A stretch of 64,000 nucleotides of DNA, taken from Sthenelais limicola (Eukaryota; Annelida; Polychaeta; Phyllodocida; Sigalionidae). Position 1 is the first letter of the stretch. The number at the start of each line of letters is the position of its first letter. The notes below the pieces were generated by a model. That model was not told the origin of the DNA, did no database searches, and worked only from the letters and a program-made list of their open reading frames with translations. The stretch is taken from assembly GCA_942159475.1 (NCBI GenBank), contig OW804096.1, positions 39,431,744-39,495,743 of the forward strand, given 5' to 3'. Positions 59,585 through 64,000 of this stretch are shown here, piece after piece. A program made the position numbers and the translations under genes.

Positions 59585-59668
59585 AGATATCATCATATTT
59601 GAACAGATGAGATCAAGCCGATTCTAATGATAGTAAGCATTAAGGAGATCTAAGTAGTGTTTCTATTT
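59585..59668 (+). repeat. Dispersed GAGTCACAAG-family repeat, tail part
   Basis: GATATCATCATATTTGAACA, GATGAGATCAAGCCGATTCT, AATGATAGTAAGCATTAAGG. It matches the tail of the copy at 12,932-13,045; the head is missing. Confidence 0.7.
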
Positions 59669-59732
59669 TTAATGTTTGATATATTTTTGTTTGAAATATT
59701 TCTGGGTTGACAATTACCAGTATAAAGTAACT

Positions 59733-59885
59733 ACATATATATATAATATATATATTATATATATATGTATATATAATATTCGGCAGTGGCGGTACCAGGG
59801 GGGGCTGGAGGGCACTGCACCCCCTAGACACCTTATAATGTCCCCTGCCTCCCCCCCCCCCCCCGCTAACTCAGAGGGCAGAGGG
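59733..59885. repeat. AT dinucleotide repeat, then a C-run and a CAGTGGCGG motif
   Basis: TATATA alternation at about 59,732-59,778 is followed by CAGTGGCGGTACCAGGGGGG (59,784-59,803), which resembles the terminal sequence of many hAT elements, and by a C-run at 59,852-59,864. No matching opposite end was found, so only a remnant is suggested. Confidence 0.4.
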
Positions 59886-59889
59886 TCCA

Positions 59890-61120
59890 AGGGCCCCTGT
59901 AGTAGCGGCCATATGCACTGCCAGAATTTGCACTTTCCTTCAAATCCCTGACTCTACATGTACAACACTCCCAATAACCCCATTTGTGTGTGCAACATTG
60001 TTCAGTAGATTGAGTGTGTCTGAGAAAAAAACAATGATTAAACTGAAAACTATATAAGATGTTTGTTTAACTTAATAATTCTTTTAACATTAAACTAAAT
60101 TTTAGTTTAGTTCACAATTATTTGATAGAAAGCGAGTCAAATATAGTTTGAAAACAAGCAGTGACCTATTCTACGGTCTTTCTTTGAGGAATCGGGGAAA
60201 TCAGGGGAAAACAGTTTTCCTTGGTCAAAGGCAAAATATTTTGTTAATGCCTTGATTTGGTTACCTAGGAATATCCCATCTGTCACAGTGCATTCAAAAG
60301 AAGTTGATATAAACGACATGTACTAAATTGCTTAATGGTAAAGACATTAGCATGGAAGAGAATATAGGTCTATGATCTAACACATTCAGATCACATATTT
60401 ATGATGGATTGTCCCATTTAGATCGGATGCTAACAGAATGTGTTTGATTTCCTTAAATGTGAATACCAGTGTCATTAGCACTGCTGCAGGCGGGAATTTA
60501 GAGAACTCATGCATGAAAAAGAAGGATATTGTTGTCCAACTTTGCTCTGAGAAAGAACATGCCTGGGTGAATACAAAAAGTAAAATCAACCGTAAAAATA
60601 ATTATGTTGCTGTGTTTTTTTCTATTTTAGGGATCACTGGAGTTTACTACCTTTCACAATATGGAAGATTGATTTTGTTCTCAGTTTTTACAAGATATTA
60701 GATAGATCATTGCTATTTCTCTTGTAAATCCCTCCAAACATAGCTGACACACTGCTCTGTACTCACTTTGCCTTCACCTATCTTTTCAAATAAACCAAAT
60801 TTCAGACAAAAATCAAGTTCAAAATACAGTTCACCCTAACGAAACATATTGCTAGAATCAATGCAATGCTGAATATACCCAGGTATTATTGGTAGTATTG
60901 ACCAAATTGCAGCCTCATTAAATGAGGAGGCGAAGAATAAATAAAATACATTTTGTTTATTATTTTGGGTAAAAGGGTATGAAGGTCCAGCGATGAACAT
61001 TTTCATTTGTTGAATAAAATAAATGGTGAGGTATATCACAGAAATATCACATTGTCTGTTGAAATTGCTGGGTAATAAATAGTTGAATATTAAAAGAAAT
61101 AACCAAGGGGATTCGCTATG
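59890..61120. other. Gene-free stretch with shared repeats
   Basis: Segments at 60,185-60,245 and 60,740-60,890 are relatives of 23,695-23,770 and 23,090-23,230. The latter shares AATCAAGTTCAAAATACAGTT-like sequence and an AATATAC.CAG word. No coding exon is supported. Confidence 0.45.
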
Positions 61121-61129
61121 CGATTCTCT

Positions 61130-62085
61130 TTAGGGCGTGATGAACAGAAGTTCTTGTGGAGGAGAAGGGGCGTATATATACAACACCACTGCATCGGACG
61201 CCCACGTCCCATGTGTTTTCACATCTTGAAGTGACGCTCCGGCAGTGTTGTAAGCGTATGACGCCGACCCCCGGCGAAGGCTATGTAGCGAGAAGAGGCG
61301 TAAATCAAGGTGCGAGGCTTTGAGAAGCACCTTCCATTGAGTCACGATATAGTTGACGGTGATATGTCGGGCGTTAGGGAAGTGTAATAACGGGCAAGTC
61401 AAGTCTCTAGGTGGTGACTGTTTGTCGAGGTGTAGGAGGGCTCTGCGGAGGCAGAAGATTGGATCATCTGTCGCCGGGACGAACAACACAGTGGCCTGAC
61501 GTGATGACTGCATTGACTTAGACCACTTGATGGAGATATATGACCCATCCGAAGCAATTCTCAAATCTCCCCGCGTCAGGTGTCTAGTGGCGTCAAAGGG
61601 AGCACCAGATCTGGGGGCAAGGTTGCTCTGACGCAACATTCCCATGTACATCACTAGTATGGCGACTCTAATGTGTGTAGGGAAGTCAAGCAGGTGAATA
61701 TTCATTAGTATTTTCTTCAATAACTGTGGCGTGACAGGAAGCTTTGGCTGAGGGACATGTCTGAGCGTCAGTTGCAGGCCCCTTATGGTGTAGGCGACCC
61801 GCGGATGGTAGAGAGAGGCCAAGGCATATCCCGTCAGCTTGACGAAAGTCCTGACACTTGTAAGAGTGTTTATGATAGTAGCAGGGACTTTTGTATACTT
61901 AGCTAGATATTCGAACCAGCATATTAGTTCAGGGAGGGTTGCTTGAAATCTTGGCCCACAGCTTTGCAGAATGCGATATACTTCCTGACGGCCGCATGCC
62001 TATTTGCGACTGTCCCCGGGCGATGTGCTTGGCGTTGTCTGGCCTGAGCAGCTTTCACGAGGTGCCTGGGTTGCCTGCCTAATAG
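61130..62085 (-). pseudogene. Tyrosine recombinase of a DIRS-type retrotransposon, frameshifted
   Basis: Minus strand. The N-terminal helical domain (RQRQAHRPGTVANRHAAVRK, YIAFCKAVGQDFKQPSL) is read in one frame to about 61,930. There a 1-nt shift moves to the frame of LICWFEYLAKYTKV and the catalytic domain. Catalytic residues: Arg in MLRQSNL, HxxR in HSLRRGSASY, His/Trp in HGTWASD and Tyr in VVLYIY, the full R-H-R-H/W-Y set. DIRS-group elements use this enzyme rather than a DDE integrase to insert a circular DNA copy. The gene follows RNase H immediately, with their frames meeting at about 62,080. Confidence 0.85.
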
Positions 62086-62606
62086 AACATATGAATGTTG
62101 AACATATTATCACGAGCACAGGAAATATAAATGTCATTTTCTTTAGCAATGTCTCTAGCTTTGATTAATTCTTCAGAAGAGAGAGCTGCCCGAGAGAGTG
62201 CGTCAGCTATCACCATTTGTACGCCAGGTACATGGACAAACTCATATTGGACTTGGAATTTCATCGAATGGTACCAGAGCGCCCTGGCGCAAGAACCCAG
62301 GGTCGGGTCTCTGGCTCTACCGTCTCTATAGGCAAACACCACCGCAGAATTGTCGCAGTGTATCCTTATTATGCCCCCGGTGTGCCTGGATCTCGTAAAG
62401 AAGCGGGCAGCTGCCAGGCGATTGATTGCCTCCAAGTGGTTGATAGATTTTTCAGACAACATTTCAGGCGTGAATGTGTACATATAGGCGTGGTGACCGT
62501 TGGTGGCACCTCCTCCCTTGAGGCAAGCGTCAGCCCATATGTTTTCCATGACTTGGTGATGCGGGATTACTTTCCGTTGAAAGCTTCTGTGTATTTTAGA
62601 AACCAT
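62079..62606 (-). pseudogene. RNase H domain of the DIRS-type element
   Basis: Minus strand. The acidic active-site series is visible: ENIWADACLKGGG, HLEAINRLAA, IHCDNSAVVFAYRDG and ADALSRA. It lies in a different frame from the reverse transcriptase upstream. The RT frame stops at 62567-62569 after EAFNGK, and co-linear RNase H sequence continues in the other frame from about 62,580, so a single-base indel separates two halves of what is usually one polyprotein. The domain itself is intact and ends at a TAG (62079-62081). Confidence 0.85.
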
Positions 62607-63727
62607 TTCAGGTCCGACTTTATGTAGGTGGAGATGGTGACCTTCTCTCCTGCGGCTGCACGGAGGCCAGCCAGAAGTTGTTGCATGAAAAGGTGTGCGG
62701 GTGCAATAATCTTGACGACGTGTGCAATCTTCCCCACCAGTGATTGCATGGGGCTTGTTGTCATTTGGTGTTGACGCAGAGTATTGGCCAGGCAGGAACT
62801 TGTTTCTGCAAGTTTAGGTAGAGGTATTGAGAGACGATTTTCTTTAGTATCAATGTCAATTCCCAGCCACCTGACTGCGTGGCTAGGACGCTGGAGCTTT
62901 TTGCGTGCGACTTGTAATCCCAGATCTGTAAAGAGTTCAATTGTTAATTGCATTTGGCTTTTTACTACCTCAACAGATTCTCCGATTATAAGTAAATCAT
63001 CCAAATATTGTTTAGCTGTTACCCCTTTCTTCTGCAAAGCACGCACAATGAACTCCGCCACAGACTGCATCACGAAGGCGGAGCTACAAGCTCGAAAAGG
63101 GAGCACCTTATCGATGTAATAGGCGTCATCTACCATGATTGCCGTCAGCGGCCAGTCCAATGGGCAGAGGGGAAAATGTCTGTAAGCCCGGCTCAAGTTG
63201 ATGACAGCCATTGCTGGAACCACGCCCATTTTGCGAATAATCTCAACTGCACAGTTTATTGTCGGTAGTTGGTGATATGCTGGAGCAAAATTATATCGAT
63301 TCTTGTGTATGTGAGCATTGAAGCCTCCTTCCGGGAAGGAGTAGTCTACTATAATTCTTCTCGAACTTGCATCAGATTTTGGCCGTGTCATAAGCGGGCT
63401 CACGTTTAGCCAGGGCGTGAAAGGGGGACGTTGGTACGGTCCGGTTAGGGCGTTATGTTCCATCTCCTCCTTTATATAGCCTCGAACATGCGCCATATGT
63501 TGCTTAGCTGACTGATGATTCACTACTGACAGTGTGTAATAGCGAGGCCCGCCGACGCATTGCATCGGAAGACCAAAGGTAATACCTTCTAAAACCATTT
63601 TGTTGCCTTTATGTCCCGTAGCGATATCAGTCCATTTTTCAATATTTAGCGTAGACTCAAGCGGAATTTTTGCACCTTTAGAGTTGGGAACATTGCAGAT
63701 TTTTACCTTCTCATAAATGTCAGCCAT
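62567..63727 (-). pseudogene. Reverse transcriptase of the DIRS-type element
   Basis: Minus strand, 386 codons, ATG at 63725-63727. Polymerase motifs: SPLMTRPKSDASSRRIIVDY, motif A region MAVINLSRAYRHFPL, LPFRACSSAFVMQSV, motif C AKQYLDDLLIIG, then VRWLGIDID. Motif A normally begins with a catalytic Asp (D-L/I-S-x-A-Y); here the codon is AAC (Asn), which should abolish polymerization. The Asp pair in YLDD is intact. The upstream ORF ends 3 nt before this ATG (TAA AAA ATG), so translation was probably by reinitiation or from a separate message. Confidence 0.88.
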
Positions 63728-63730
63728 TTT

Positions 63731-64000
63731 TTATTCCATATAGATATCAGGGTGAGGCCAATTTGTATATGCATCAAAGGCAATGTTCTGCGGACTGTCA
63801 TTCTCACTTTTATTGGAGGAATTATCAGGTAATTCATACTCACAGACGTCTAGGTCATTTGTCACTAGTTCCTGTTCATTAAACACCGGTTCATAATGTG
63901 GATATTGAATGTTTCGAAGGAAGATTGGCACCTCTCTTGTGGCTTGTTCGCCGTCACTCGCTTGTGTTTGCAAGTTAAATTCTCGGTCGTGGGCGTGAGT
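63731..64000 (-). CDS. ORF1 (gag-like) C-terminal fragment of the DIRS-type element, runs off the window
   Basis: A minus-strand frame open to the right edge, ending TAA at 63731-63733. The visible part is acidic and Asn/Ser-rich (VCEYELPDNSSNKSENDS) with no recognised domain. By position directly before the reverse transcriptase, and in its frame, it is the end of the gag-like ORF1 whose start lies beyond the window. Confidence 0.6.
   Translation of the reverse strand, partial: THAHDREFNLQTQASDGEQATREVPIFLRNIQYPHYEPVFNEQELVTNDLDVCEYELPDNSSNKSENDSPQNIAFDAYTNWPHPDIYME

Noticed and set aside
59784..59803. hAT-type terminal sequence CAGTGGCGGTACCAGGGGGG
   Set aside because: No inverted partner or 8-bp duplication was found nearby; reported only as a possible remnant.

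Overview
The window is eukaryotic nuclear DNA. It is AT-rich, genes are split by many introns with GT/AG boundaries, and long stretches are non-coding or low-complexity. Transposons of many classes fill the rest. Gene content (a UDP-glycosyltransferase, a NAT16-like acetyltransferase, an ADAMTS-like metalloprotease ending in a six-cysteine ShK-type module) together with DIRS-type and CACTA-type elements points to a marine invertebrate, such as a mollusc or other lophotrochozoan, or an early-branching deuterostome. The sequence alone does not settle the species.

Layout. 0-5.5 kb: purine/pyrimidine minisatellites and a retroposed 3' end, with no convincing gene. 5.5-11.6 kb (minus): a four-coding-exon Gcn5-type acetyltransferase. 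Its introns hold a 1.1-kb foldback element and a decayed LINE, and its first coding exon runs into a 50-bp tandem array that copies the exon end and splice donor. 13.5-15.4 kb: a 1.9-kb element with 11-bp inverted ends flanked by TA. 17.9-20.7 kb (minus): a two-exon UDP-glycosyltransferase. A second, similar first exon lies at 28.6-28.8 kb. Between them is a nested pair of DNA transposons (25.9-28.0 kb). 29.8-31.4 kb (minus): a 5'-truncated LINE with a mutated catalytic motif. 33.3-44.8 kb (minus): a complete 16-exon secreted M12B metalloprotease, with a 213-bp MITE and a LINE 3' end in its introns.

46,204-57,214: an 11.0-kb DNA transposon. It has 32-bp inverted ends (29/32 matching) that begin CACT, TA on both flanks, and shared subterminal motifs. 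It carries two plus-strand genes: a large transposase-domain protein (TNP2/Transposase_21-like) broken by one in-frame TGA, and a seven-exon, 551-residue protein ending in a DUF4806-like domain. This looks like an animal CACTA/EnSpm element with a TnpD/TnpA-like two-gene division, and is the most interesting system in the window. It also holds a tRNA-derived SINE, a GC-rich foldback block, a threefold 210-bp repeat and two copies of a 96-bp sequence.

57.2-61.1 kb is mostly gene-free repeats. 61.1-64.0 kb (minus, running off the right edge) is a DIRS-type tyrosine-recombinase retrotransposon: an ORF1 fragment, reverse transcriptase, RNase H and recombinase. It is inactivated by two frameshifts and an Asp-to-Asn change in the polymerase site. 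The host genes are unrelated to each other; the connecting theme is repeated transposon invasion of introns and intergenic DNA.
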